64,000 nt of DNA, taken from Halobacterium noricense (GTDB lineage Archaea; Halobacteriota; Halobacteria; Halobacteriales; Halobacteriaceae). The notes beneath the pieces were generated by a model, which was not told where the DNA came from, made no database searches, and saw nothing but the letters and a program-made list of their open reading frames with translations. How positions within the stretch are numbered: position 1 is the stretch's first letter; each line of letters opens with the position of its first letter. Made by a program: the position numbers and the translations under genes. The stretch spans positions 2,232,001 through 2,296,000 of the forward strand of contig NZ_CP089468.1 of NCBI RefSeq assembly GCF_021233435.1, given 5' to 3'. Below, piece by piece: positions 34,641 to 42,852 of this stretch.

Positions 34641-35480
34641 ATGGCGACGATTCCGTTCGGCATCTCGCGGCTGGACGGCCGCATCGGGGGTGGCGCACCC
34701 GAGGGGAGTGTCGTGTTGCTGTCGGGGGAGGCGAGCGCTGGCGCTCGCGAGTTCGTCTACACGAGCGCCGTCCTCAACGGCCTCCAGGCCGCCGACCCGG
34801 AGCTCTTCGAGTTACACTACGGCGACCTCCACGGCTCGGCGGTGCCGCCCGAGGACATCCACTACGTCTCCTTCACGGCCGACGAGGCCGAACTCCGCCG
34901 GGAGATTTCGTTCACGATGGACGAGGAAATCGTCGACGCGGGCCTCGACGCGGTGACCTTCGCGGACTTCTCGCCGGAGTACTTCCAGTTGAGCCCCGTC
35001 CCCCGGGAGTGGTACGCGAGCGAACACCGTTCGATTACGGACCTCGGGCAGAGTGACAGCGACCGCCGGGACGTCCTCGAAGCGTTCGCGGACTACCTCG
35101 ACGAGCACGCCAGCGGCAGCCTCGTGGTCGTGGACTCGCTGACCGACCTCATCGGCGCGCGCAAGCGGGACATGGCGTTCAGCGACGTCGTGATGACGCT
35201 GAAGGGGCTGCGGAAGGCCGCGCGCGGCTGGGACGGCCTGCTCCTGTTGCACTTGACGCGGGACGCGGTCACCGAGGAGGAGTTCGGGAGCCTGATGACG
35301 TCCGTGGACGGCACCGTGCAGTTCCGGTGGGAGAGCGGCGGGAACGAGCGCGTGCGCACGATGTTCGTCCGGGAGTTCCGGGGCGTGCTCGGGCGCTTGG
35401 AGGCAGAGGACATCGTGCAGTTCGAGACCGAGATTCACGACGCGGGCTTCGACGTCACGGACGTCCGGAAGATTCGGTAA
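34641..35480 (+). CDS. RAD55/HTR-like RecA-superfamily protein with degenerate P-loop
   Basis: 279 residues. KaiC-type N-terminus (IPFGISRLDGRIGGGAPEGSVVLLSG) is followed by EASAGAREF where Walker A should be GxxGxGKT/S. Both the Lys and the Ser/Thr are missing. The Walker-B-like strand SLVVVDSLTDLIG is kept (about 153-165). So it probably does not hydrolyse ATP in the usual way. Members are known in haloarchaea as HTR-like proteins of unknown function. The transposon right end begins within about 20 bases of its stop. Confidence 0.78.
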   Translation: MATIPFGISRLDGRIGGGAPEGSVVLLSGEASAGAREFVYTSAVLNGLQAADPELFELHYGDLHGSAVPPEDIHYVSFTADEAELRREISFTMDEEIVDAGLDAVTFADFSPEYFQLSPVPREWYASEHRSITDLGQSDSDRRDVLEAFADYLDEHASGSLVVVDSLTDLIGARKRDMAFSDVVMTLKGLRKAARGWDGLLLLHLTRDAVTEEEFGSLMTSVDGTVQFRWESGGNERVRTMFVREFRGVLGRLEAEDIVQFETEIHDAGFDVTDVRKIR

Positions 35481-35493
35481 CGCGGGCGAACGA

Positions 35494-35551
35494 GTGAACT
35501 ACCCCACCTTATTCACTCACCGCTTGCGCGGTTCACTCCTTGACGGTGGGG
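35494..35551 (-). ncRNA. Probable omega-RNA (reRNA) scaffold at the tnpB 3' end
   Basis: On the minus strand an outer 7-bp stem (35502-35508 with 35545-35551) encloses an inner stem ACCGC/GCGGT (35519-35523/35528-35532) with a TTGC loop. GTGAAC/GTTCAC (35494-35499/35531-35536) offers an alternative pairing. TnpB systems process a 3' overlapping RNA from this place, and its guide comes from sequence just outside the right end. Structure is seen; RNA function is inferred from the family. Confidence 0.5.
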
Positions 35552-36768
35552 CTTCCTGTTTCAACGACGCACTTTGCATCCACGACGGTGGACGACCCAC
35601 CAGTCGTGGACGTAGGGAGTGCAGTCTCCGCAGGCGTCACTTCGGCGTGTCCCAAACCTAACTCCGAAAGACCGCGTTGTAGCACGTTGTACGCGGCGTT
35701 CTCGTCACGGTCAGTCTCGAACCCGCACGTCGGGCAGGAATGCTCGCGCACCCACACCTCCTTCTCCACCTTGACGCCACACTCGGCGCACTCCTGTGTC
35801 GTCCCTTCAGGTTCGACTTTCACGAAGTGCGTGCCATCTCGTTCGTACTTGTATTCGAGGAAGTCCATGAACGTCCGCCACGACGCCGACGCTCGGTTTC
35901 GACTGTTCGACGAGAGTTGCATCATCCCGTGAACATCGAGGTCTTCGACGGCTACAAGGTCGTACTCCCGAGCGTAGTAGTTTGAGAGTTTGTGCAGGAA
36001 GTCGCGGCGCTTCCGTACGATGCGAGCGTAGATGCGGGCCACGCGACGACGTTGGTCGTGCCAGTTCTGCGAGCCTTCCTGTTTGCAGCTCAACGCTCGT
36101 TGCTCGCGTTCGAGACGCTCGTACTCAGCGTCGAGGGCGAGACTGCCGACCATCGTGCTGTCGGTGTCGTGGGCGTACTTGATGATGCCCACGTCGATGC
36201 CAACCATATCCTCGCGGGAAATCTCATCCAGAGCGGGTTTTTCGGGTGAGCCGTCTTCGGTTTCGATGCCGAAGACCGCGTACCACTCACCCGTTTTCTC
36301 TTGCTTGACCGTGACCTGTTTCACTCGGGCGTCGTCGGGGATGTCGCGGTGGAGGTGTATCGGCATCTCACCAATCTTGGAAAGAGAAATGACGGCCTGG
36401 TCACTCGTGTTCTTGAGTTCGAAACCAGACTGGTTGTAGGTGAGGCTCCGATATTCGCGCGGTGGTTTCCACTTGAGCATCCCGACCTTGTGCCCGTTGT
36501 CTTTCTTGTCTTTGAGGCGGTCGAGGTTGTCACTGACACGGCGGGCGACCATCTGCAACACTTTCGAGTACACGTCGTTCAACTCGTCCCACCAGTCTTT
36601 CAGGTCGGGCAGCATGTTCTGCATCGCCGTGTAGGAGAGGTACTCGTCGGTGTTGCGGAGTTCGTACAGAAAGTGGTTGTAGAGTTGCCTACAGGTATCG
36701 ATGTGTCGTTCTAACTCGGCTTCGACAGCCTCGCTCGGCTCGATTCGATACCTGTAGTTGTAGTTCAT
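35533..36768 (-). CDS. tnpB: TnpB RNA-guided nuclease / IS605 OrfB family
   Basis: 411 residues, full length. RuvC-like nuclease split motifs are all present: Asp in DMVGIDVGIIKYA (about 195), Glu in YDLVAVEDLDVHGMM (about 278), and Asp in FETDRDENAAYNVLQRG (about 361). The zinc finger between them is CAECGVKVEKEVWVREHSCPTC. N-terminal helical RNA/DNA-binding part: RIEPSEAVEAELERHIDTCRQLYNHFLYEL. Intact catalytic residues suggest an active nuclease. Its 3' end overlaps the putative guide-RNA scaffold. It starts 4 bases after the DUF2080 stop. Confidence 0.93.
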   Translation of the reverse strand: MNYNYRYRIEPSEAVEAELERHIDTCRQLYNHFLYELRNTDEYLSYTAMQNMLPDLKDWWDELNDVYSKVLQMVARRVSDNLDRLKDKKDNGHKVGMLKWKPPREYRSLTYNQSGFELKNTSDQAVISLSKIGEMPIHLHRDIPDDARVKQVTVKQEKTGEWYAVFGIETEDGSPEKPALDEISREDMVGIDVGIIKYAHDTDSTMVGSLALDAEYERLEREQRALSCKQEGSQNWHDQRRRVARIYARIVRKRRDFLHKLSNYYAREYDLVAVEDLDVHGMMQLSSNSRNRASASWRTFMDFLEYKYERDGTHFVKVEPEGTTQECAECGVKVEKEVWVREHSCPTCGFETDRDENAAYNVLQRGLSELGLGHAEVTPAETALPTSTTGGSSTVVDAKCVVETGSPTVKE

Positions 36769-36772
36769 CGTG

Positions 36773-36922
36773 TTACTCGTCTTGGTCGTCGGGGTCGGTG
36801 ACGCGGATGACCTTCACGTCTGCGCCGCGCCAGTCTTTGGGAACGGTGACGTGGGCACTCCCGCCGAACTCCTTCGCCTCACGGTCGATGATTTCTTCGC
36901 CGTCCAGTTCGAATGTGCCCAT
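36773..36922 (-). CDS. DUF2080 transposase-associated small protein
   Basis: 49 residues from ATG 36922: MGTFELDGEEIIDREAKEFG, then GSAHVTVPKDWRGADVKVIR, then VTDPDDQDE. The central VTVPKDWRGADVKVIRV is the AbrB-like/DUF2080 pattern that regularly precedes haloarchaeal tnpB genes. Its role is unknown; a small DNA-binding or regulatory protein is plausible. Four bases separate it from tnpB. Confidence 0.85.
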   Translation of the reverse strand: MGTFELDGEEIIDREAKEFGGSAHVTVPKDWRGADVKVIRVTDPDDQDE

Positions 36923-36940
36923 ACACGAATATATATTCAG

Positions 36941-36950
36941 TATATATTTA
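36941..36950 (-). promoter_or_regulatory. TATA region of the DUF2080-tnpB operon
   Basis: TAAATATATA on the minus strand lies about 19-28 bases before the ATG at 36922, followed by another AT-rich run (ATATATATTC). It is the only strongly AT-rich stretch nearby. Confidence 0.5.
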
Positions 36951-37087
36951 GTCTTTTCGTTGGATGGGGTCCGCTGTGACGGCTGTATCCCCGCCCTACT
37001 GTGCTACACGACCTACAGCCTGCGTTGCTCCTTGAGATGGGGACTTACCTGTAAGAGTTAAGACAGCAGAGTGCCAATTCGGGGTGA

Positions 37088-38080
37088 ATGGCCGACAGAT
37101 CGTCGGAGGCAGTCGAGACGACACTGGAAGGCCCCGTGGCGTCGTGGCTGTCGGAGCGCGCCGACGGCCTCGGCGTGCCCACCGAGGTGTTTCTCGAACG
37201 AGTTCTGGCGGCGTACCGCGAGGCCGACGAGCAGACAGACGTGGTCACCAGCGACGACCTCGACGACCGCTTGGCTTCCGTCGAGGACGACCTGCGCGCG
37301 GACGTCGAGGCCGTGGACAGCGAGTTCGACGAGAAGATTCAGGACGTCCGCGAGCGCGTCATCCAGGTCAAGCGCGACGCCGACGCGAAGGCACCGAAAG
37401 ACCACGACCACCCCGCCCTCTCCTCGAAGGCGGAGGAGGCGGTGAACGCCGCACGGGACGCCCAGGCCGAGGTCGCGGAGGTCTCCGAAGCGGCGCGGCG
37501 GCTCCGCGGGCGCGTGGACGCGGGCTTCGACAACTTCGAGGAGGTGCTGACGTACCTCCGCGACGAGACCCAGGCCCTCGACCGGAAGACGACGACGCTG
37601 GCGACGGCGGTCGTGTCGATGCGCGATTCGGTGGCGTCGCTGGCGGCCGCGGAGGCGCGCCGGGAGCGCGCCGAGCGGCTCAAGCGGGAGGCGAACGTCG
37701 CGGGCGTCCGCGAGGCCGAGTGCGGGGAGTGCGGCGAGCAAGTCTCGGTTGCGCTGTTGACGACCCCGGAGTGTCCGTTCTGCGCGGCGACCATCGAGGA
37801 AGTGAAGGCGAACCCGGGCTGGTTCGGCGCGCACGTCCTCGTGACGGGGTCGGCGCCCGCACTGCCGACCGACGAGAGCGTGCTCGACGACGAGTCGTGG
37901 CTCGGCACGGACGGCGAGACGCTGGAAGCGATGGCTTCCGGCGACGACGGCGAAGCGGACGACGGACCGAAGGTCGTCGACCCGGAGCCGGTCGATGACG
38001 ACGAACTTGCGGACACCTTCGAGGTTTTCGAGAGTGCCGGTGTTCCGAACGACGAAGCCGAGGGTGGACGCGATGAGTGA
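37088..38080 (+). CDS. Coiled-coil protein with C-terminal zinc ribbon
   Basis: 330 residues. The N-terminal about 45 residues look like a small helical DNA-binding segment (EGPVASWLSERADGLGVPTEVFLERVLAAYREA). Residues about 50-205 form an extended coiled coil, with DDRLASVEDDLRADVEAVDSE and NAARDAQAEVAEVSEAARRL as examples. A zinc ribbon follows at about 215-240: CGECGEQVSVALLTTPECPFC. The last about 90 residues are acidic and disordered. No known family name is certain. It overlaps the next gene by 8 bases, so the two are an operon. Confidence 0.78.
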   Translation: MADRSSEAVETTLEGPVASWLSERADGLGVPTEVFLERVLAAYREADEQTDVVTSDDLDDRLASVEDDLRADVEAVDSEFDEKIQDVRERVIQVKRDADAKAPKDHDHPALSSKAEEAVNAARDAQAEVAEVSEAARRLRGRVDAGFDNFEEVLTYLRDETQALDRKTTTLATAVVSMRDSVASLAAAEARRERAERLKREANVAGVREAECGECGEQVSVALLTTPECPFCAATIEEVKANPGWFGAHVLVTGSAPALPTDESVLDDESWLGTDGETLEAMASGDDGEADDGPKVVDPEPVDDDELADTFEVFESAGVPNDEAEGGRDE

Positions 38081-38522
38081 CGGCGACAACGAGCACGACG
38101 AGGAGCACGAGCCGCTGGCGGACCTCCGCGAGGACGTCGAACGGAGCCGCGAAGCCGAAACTGACGACGAATTCGAGGAGCTGTTCACGGACGTCGACGT
38201 CGACAACGTCGACGAGGAGGCGGTCTGGGCGGAGCTCTCGGAGTCCGCCGACGAGCCGGTCGCGGACGCGGTGGGCGTCGCGGAGGCGTCGGGCGTCGAA
38301 GCCGAAACCGCCGAAGAGGTCGACCGGGACGTGCGCGTCGTCGAGAAGCGACTCTGTCAGGGCTGCGAGCACTTCTCGGACCCGCCGGAGACGGCGTGCA
38401 CGCACGAGGGGACGACCATCGAGGCGGAGGTGGACACCGACCACTTCCGCGTCGTGAACTGTCCGGTGGTCGCGGCCCGCGAGGAGAACGAGGCGAGTGA
38501 TTTTTCCGGAGACGAGCCCTAG
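38073..38522 (+). CDS. Acidic protein with C-terminal Cys/His cluster
   Basis: 149 residues from ATG 38073 (MSDGDNEHDEEHE). The first 85 residues are very acidic. The C-terminal 60 hold CQGCEHFSDPPETACTHEGTT and then FRVVNCPVV, a likely zinc- or metal-binding site of four Cys and one or two His. It overlaps the coiled-coil gene by 8 bases and precedes TFS by 8 bases. Unknown function; its context hints at a transcription-linked role. Confidence 0.75.
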   Translation: MSDGDNEHDEEHEPLADLREDVERSREAETDDEFEELFTDVDVDNVDEEAVWAELSESADEPVADAVGVAEASGVEAETAEEVDRDVRVVEKRLCQGCEHFSDPPETACTHEGTTIEAEVDTDHFRVVNCPVVAAREENEASDFSGDEP

Positions 38523-38530
38523 CTCGGGAC

Positions 38531-38845
38531 ATGCAGTTCTGCGACGAGTGCGGGTCGATGATGCACAAGCAGGACGACGAACGGGTGTGTTCCGGGTGTG
38601 GGCACACCGAGCCCGCCGGCGACAGCGGCGAGTTCGTCACGACCGCCGCTCAGGACACCAGCGACGTCATCGAGACGAGCGAGGAGGCCAACTTCGAGGG
38701 GAAACCCACGGCCGAGGAAATCTGCCCGGATTGTGGCCACGACGAGGCGTGGTACACCATCAAGCAGACCGGTGCCGCCGACGAGCCGCCGACGCGCTTC
38801 TTCAAGTGCAAGGAGTGCGGGAGCCGGTGGCGCGAGTACGCCTGA
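38531..38845 (+). CDS. tfs: Transcription factor S (TFS, TFIIS/RPB9-like)
   Basis: 104 residues. Two zinc ribbons: N-terminal CDECGSMM...CSGCGH (RPB9-like, residues 4-24) and C-terminal CPDCGHDEAWYT...FKCKECGSRW (TFIIS-like, about 65-100). The catalytic acidic hairpin appears as ADEPPTRFF, matching the D-E-P-x-T-x-F pattern. It induces transcript cleavage by backtracked RNA polymerase. It ends at the convergent ZIP gene with no gap. Confidence 0.94.
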   Translation: MQFCDECGSMMHKQDDERVCSGCGHTEPAGDSGEFVTTAAQDTSDVIETSEEANFEGKPTAEEICPDCGHDEAWYTIKQTGAADEPPTRFFKCKECGSRWREYA

Positions 38846-39706
38846 TTACTGCAGCAGCAGCCACGCGGTTGCGACCGCGATGCCGCCGAGCGCAGTGGAC
38901 GCGACGGCGTGGACGCGGAGCCGGTCGAGGACGCCGTGGTCGTGGTCGTCGAGGCCGCGGGTGGCGGCGGCGTGGACTTCGCTGCCGGTCTCGCACTCGG
39001 GGAGGAAGTCCATCGCGACGTGGAGGAAGATGCCGGCGGCGAACCCGAAGATGACGGCGCGGACGGTGGCGTCCGTCGGGAACGAGAGGATGGTGACCGC
39101 GAGCGCGGCGATGCCGACGCCGGCCGACGGGAGCAGCAGCATCATCGGGGAGCGGCCCTGCGCGGTGAGCCGGCGCGCGGCGGCGTAGCCCGCGGGGCCT
39201 TTGTGGGAGACGATGGCGAGCCCGAGCAGCGGGCCGAGGTCGGGCATCGCGGTGTAGACGATGCCGATGATGGAGCCGGCGGTCAGCGAGTGCGCGGCGA
39301 GTTCCGCCGAGGTTCGGTCCAGCGGGAGGTCACGGTGCGTGACGAGGTGGCCGACGGTGTGCGCGCCGAAGCCGACGAGGATGCCCGCGGCGATGCCGAA
39401 GCCGCCGGACTTGGGCGCGTAGCCGATGGCCTGCGGGACGAGAAACGCGGCGGAGCTGGCGACCATCGCGCCGCTGGCGAGGCCGTACCCCCAGACGAGG
39501 CCTGTTGGGTGTTCGGTGCTGGCGCGCGCGCCGATTGCGGCGGCGCCGGCCATCGCGGCGAACGCGACCCACGCGATGCCGAGGAGTTTCCGCGCCTCGC
39601 CCGTGCTGAAGACGTAGGCGGACAGCGCGAGGAACGCGACGAGACTGACGGCACCGAGGCGCGAGGTGCGCGCCCGGACCGTCGCGACGGACTGCGTGAC
39701 AGACAT
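38846..39706 (-). CDS. ZIP-family metal transporter
   Basis: 286 residues, about eight membrane helices. The paired amphipathic helices that form the metal site carry HSLTAGSIIGIVYTAM (about 146-161, with the His) and, further on, FAAGIFLHVAMDFLPECE (about 231-248; His, Asp, Glu). A cytoplasmic stretch RGLDDHDHG may bind metal. ZIP proteins import zinc, iron or manganese into the cytoplasm. The start is 82 bases from the divergent DUF2071 gene. Confidence 0.82.
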   Translation of the reverse strand: MSVTQSVATVRARTSRLGAVSLVAFLALSAYVFSTGEARKLLGIAWVAFAAMAGAAAIGARASTEHPTGLVWGYGLASGAMVASSAAFLVPQAIGYAPKSGGFGIAAGILVGFGAHTVGHLVTHRDLPLDRTSAELAAHSLTAGSIIGIVYTAMPDLGPLLGLAIVSHKGPAGYAAARRLTAQGRSPMMLLLPSAGVGIAALAVTILSFPTDATVRAVIFGFAAGIFLHVAMDFLPECETGSEVHAAATRGLDDHDHGVLDRLRVHAVASTALGGIAVATAWLLLQ

Positions 39707-39787
39707 TCAGTTATTAAATTATCGCGGAGAGTTAATACTGTGTCGGTTGGCCGGCACGCCGAAGGCCCCAGGTTGCGTAGTGCGAGT

Positions 39788-40471
39788 ATGGACGTCGTCT
39801 CGATGGAGTGGCGGGACGTGTTGGTCGCGAGTTGGCCGGTCGACCCCGAAGTCGTCGCCAGACGACTGCCCGACGGTGTCGAGGTGGATGCGTTCGACGG
39901 CCGCGCGTGGCTGTCCGCGGTCCCGTTCGTGATGAAAGACGTCCGGCCGTTCGGCATCCCCGCGTCCGTCGGCCGGACGTTCGGCGAACTGAACCTCCGC
40001 ACGTACGTCACCGGCGACGCCGGCCCCGGCATCTACTTCTTCAACCTCGACGCCAACGACCGGCTCGGCGTCGCGCTCGCGCGCACCCTCTTCCGGCTGC
40101 CGTACTACCACGCGAAGATGAACGTCACCCACGAAGACGGCGCAGTCGAGTTCCAGAGCCACCGCACGCACTCGGGCGTCCCGGACCTGGAGTTCGACGC
40201 GACCTACGAGCCCGTCGGCGAGCCCGCGGCAGCCAGTCCGGGCACGCTCGAAGCGTTCCTGCTGGAGCGCTACCGCTTCTACGCGGCCGGCCGCTCGCGG
40301 GTGTTCTGCGGCGAAGTCAGCCACGACCCGTGGCGGCTCGCGCACGCCGACGCGACGTTCCGCCGGAACGACCTCTTCGCCGCGAACGGCTTCGAACAGC
40401 CCGAATCAGTCCCGCACCTCCTCTACAGCCCGGGCGTCGACGTCACCGCCGAGCGCGTGCGCGTCGTCTGA
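39788..40471 (+). CDS. DUF2071 (YqjF-like) protein
   Basis: 227 residues from ATG 39788 (MDVVSMEWRDVLVASWPVDP). Typical DUF2071 blocks: LPDGVEVDAFDGRAWLSAVPF, RTFGELNLRTYV, and GIYFFNLDANDRLGVALAR. C-terminal FCGEVSHDPWRLAHADA fits the lipocalin-like fold. Function unknown. A second in-frame ATG five codons later is also possible. Confidence 0.85.
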   Translation: MDVVSMEWRDVLVASWPVDPEVVARRLPDGVEVDAFDGRAWLSAVPFVMKDVRPFGIPASVGRTFGELNLRTYVTGDAGPGIYFFNLDANDRLGVALARTLFRLPYYHAKMNVTHEDGAVEFQSHRTHSGVPDLEFDATYEPVGEPAAASPGTLEAFLLERYRFYAAGRSRVFCGEVSHDPWRLAHADATFRRNDLFAANGFEQPESVPHLLYSPGVDVTAERVRVV

Positions 40472-40482
40472 GCACGCGCGCC

Positions 40483-41808
40483 CTACAAGCCGAGGTCGTC
40501 GGCGTGCGCGTCGAGGAAGTCGGCGACCGTGGTGTCGTGGAACTCCACGTGGTAGTCCACCTGCACGATTGGCGCGTCCACGTCGACGTAGTCCGACAGC
40601 GAGTGCGGCGTCCCCGCGACGACGACCTCCGGATCGACGTTCCGGATGGTGGCTTCGAGGTCCGCAATCTGCTCATCGGTGTACCCCATCGCGGGCAGCA
40701 GGCGGTCGAGGTGGTCGTACTTCTCCAGGGTGTCCGCGATGGAGCCGACGGCTTCCTCGCGCGGGTCGAGGCGCGTGGCGTCGTAGCGCTCCGCGGCGAC
40801 CGTGCCGGCGCCGTAGTCGGTGCCGCCGTGCGTGAGCGACGGTCCATCTTCGACCACGAGCGCGTCCTTCCCGTGGACAGCGTCGGGGTCGTCGACGGTC
40901 ACGACGGAGTCCGCGTGGAGAATCTCGGCGTCCGGGTTCACGTCGCGGACGTTCTCCACGACAGTCCGAATCTGGTCGTCGCTGGCGCTATTCTCCTTGT
41001 TCACGACGACGACGTCCGCGTCCCGGACGTTCGCCTCCCCGGGGTGGGAGGTCAGTTCGTCGCCCGCGCGCAGCGGGTCCGCGAGCACGACGTGGAGGTC
41101 CGGGCGGACGAACGGGAGTTCGTTGTTCCCGCCGTCCCACACGATGACGTCGGCTTCGGCGCTCGCGCGCTCGACGATTGCCGCGTAGTCCACGCCCGCG
41201 TAGACGACGTGCCCGCGCTCGACGTGTTGCTCGTACTCTTCGCGTTCCTCGATAGTGAGGTCCGCGAGGTCGGATTCGTCGGCGAAGCGCTCGACGCGCT
41301 TCTCGGTGAGGTCGCCGTACGGCATCGGCTCGCGGACGACCGCGACGTCGTAGCCACGGGATTCGAGTTCGGCCGTGAGCGCTCGCGACACCTGGCTCTT
41401 CCCGCAGCCTGTGCGCACCGCGTCCACCGCGAGTACGGGCACGTCGGCGTCGAGTTGCATCTCGTCGGGGCCGACGACGCGGAAGTCCGCGCCGGCCGCC
41501 AGCGCCCGCGAGGCGACGTGCATCACCTTCTCGTGGGAGACGTCGGAGTACGAGAAGACGACCTCGTCGGCGGCGTACTCGTCGACGACGGCTTCGAGTT
41601 CGGACTCGGGGACGATGGGGATGCCGTCGGGGTGGTCCGGGCCCGCGAGTTCCGCGGGGAAGGTGGCGTGGTGGTCGCCCGTCTCGCCGAGGTTCTGGCT
41701 GGGCGCGGCGGTGAACGCGACGACGCGGTGGTCGCGGCTGTCGCGAAAGACGGTCAGGAAGTCGTGGAAGTCGCGGCCGAGGGCACCCACGATGACGACT
41801 CGTCGCAT
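40483..41808 (-). CDS. Cyclic 2,3-diphosphoglycerate synthase-like GTPase/ATPase
   Basis: 441 residues from ATG 41808 (MRRVVIVGALGRDFHDFL). N-terminal Rossmann-like part with FTAAPSQNLGETGDHHATFPAELAGP. A P-loop domain then has AVRTGCGKSQVSRALTAELE (about 137-155) and NKENSAS near residue 295. The match is to the cyclic 2,3-diphosphoglycerate synthetase family (CpgS), which makes the compatible solute cDPG in methanogens. In haloarchaea the real product is unproven. Ends just after the DUF2071 gene and overlaps nothing conserved. Confidence 0.8.
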   Translation of the reverse strand: MRRVVIVGALGRDFHDFLTVFRDSRDHRVVAFTAAPSQNLGETGDHHATFPAELAGPDHPDGIPIVPESELEAVVDEYAADEVVFSYSDVSHEKVMHVASRALAAGADFRVVGPDEMQLDADVPVLAVDAVRTGCGKSQVSRALTAELESRGYDVAVVREPMPYGDLTEKRVERFADESDLADLTIEEREEYEQHVERGHVVYAGVDYAAIVERASAEADVIVWDGGNNELPFVRPDLHVVLADPLRAGDELTSHPGEANVRDADVVVVNKENSASDDQIRTVVENVRDVNPDAEILHADSVVTVDDPDAVHGKDALVVEDGPSLTHGGTDYGAGTVAAERYDATRLDPREEAVGSIADTLEKYDHLDRLLPAMGYTDEQIADLEATIRNVDPEVVVAGTPHSLSDYVDVDAPIVQVDYHVEFHDTTVADFLDAHADDLGL

Positions 41809-41849
41809 ACTGTGGCGTCGCCACGCCATCACCGTAAGCCTACCCGCCA

Positions 41850-42761
41850 CTACCCGAGGAGGAAGGTCGGGACGTAGAGCACGAGACACGCCAACGACCC
41901 GGTGCGGCCGACGGGCCGGCGCGTGTAGACGACCGCGAGCACGAGCGCGCTGGCGACAATCATGTATCCGACGGAGGTGAGGACGGCGTCGACGCCGGTG
42001 ACGTGGACGCCCGCGAGCGCAGCGCCGACGCCCAGCGAGAACAGCGGGTCCGTGATGTTCGAGCCGAGCAGCGTCCCCACCGCGATGCCGGTGCGGTCGC
42101 GGCGGACGGCGACCAGCGCCACCGCGATTTCGGGCGCGGTCGTCCCCAGCCCCGTGACGAGGCCGACGAGGTAGCTCGGGACGCCGACGCGGACCGCGAG
42201 GCGCTGGCCGCCCGTCACGAGGAGGTGGCCGCCGACGACCACCAGCGCGACGCCCAGCAAGACGTAGCCCGCGGCGCGCTGGAGCGTCAGCTCCGACTCG
42301 GCGACGCGCTCGGCGTAGTCCTCGTGTTCGGCGAGCACCGCGAGGAAGCCGAGATAGGCCAGCACCATGAGCGCGCCCTGGGTGCGCGTGATGGTTCCGG
42401 ACTGGAGCGCGACCGCCATCACTGCCATCGCGGCGAGCATCCCGCCGCCGTAGACGCGGGTCTTCTGCCGGGAGACCGACAGCGGCGCGGCCAGCGAGAG
42501 GATGCCCACGCCGAGTGTAATCTGGGAGGTCGCGGAGCCGACGATGTGGCCGACCACGAAATCGCCGGAGCCGTACGCCGCGGCGTACAGCGACGTCGCG
42601 ATTTCGGGCACCGAACTCCCGACGGCGACGACGGTGACGCCGACGAAGAACGTGGAGACGCCGGCGTGGCGCGCGAGTTCGCTCGCGCCGTCGACCACGC
42701 GGTCGCCGCCGTAGACGAGCGTCGTGACGCCCGCCAGCAGCGTGAGCAGTGACGCGAACAC
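41850..42761 (-). CDS. Sodium/calcium exchanger (CaCA family)
   Basis: 303 residues, ten membrane helices in two inverted repeats. The alpha repeats that bind Ca2+/Na+ are GVTVVAVGSSVPEIATSL (about 41-58) and VTGLGTTAPEIAVAL (about 202-216), with G-S-S-x-P-E and G-T-x-x-P-E motifs. The second copy of the second part is GTLLGSNITDPLFSLG. Likely exports Ca2+ in exchange for Na+. Confidence 0.9.
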   Translation of the reverse strand: MFASLLTLLAGVTTLVYGGDRVVDGASELARHAGVSTFFVGVTVVAVGSSVPEIATSLYAAAYGSGDFVVGHIVGSATSQITLGVGILSLAAPLSVSRQKTRVYGGGMLAAMAVMAVALQSGTITRTQGALMVLAYLGFLAVLAEHEDYAERVAESELTLQRAAGYVLLGVALVVVGGHLLVTGGQRLAVRVGVPSYLVGLVTGLGTTAPEIAVALVAVRRDRTGIAVGTLLGSNITDPLFSLGVGAALAGVHVTGVDAVLTSVGYMIVASALVLAVVYTRRPVGRTGSLACLVLYVPTFLLG

Positions 42762-42852
42762 GCTACCGAGCGCGGGCTACGAGGTGTGGTTCGGACACGC
42801 GACTACGCATCGGTCGGGCGGAGACGCCGTAGCGGGAAAACAGCCGGGCCGG

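Larger units (their letters stand above)
35490..37055 (-). mobile_element. IS1341-type (IS200/IS605 group) element, tnpB-only
   Basis: On the minus strand a DUF2080 gene, then tnpB, are flanked by ends rich in short palindromes. There is no Y1 transposase (tnpA), so it needs help in trans or is immobile. The right end (35494-35551) holds CCCCACC/GGTGGGG and ACCGC/GCGGT stems that overlap the tnpB stop. The left end lies somewhere in 36950-37055, where ATCCCC...GGGGAC is seen. Exact ends cannot be set because the family makes no target duplication. The limits given are approximate. Confidence 0.6.

Noticed and set aside
38909-40471. 520-residue plus frame covering the DUF2071 protein
   Set aside because: Its first 293 residues are antisense to the ZIP transporter; the start at 39788 is used.
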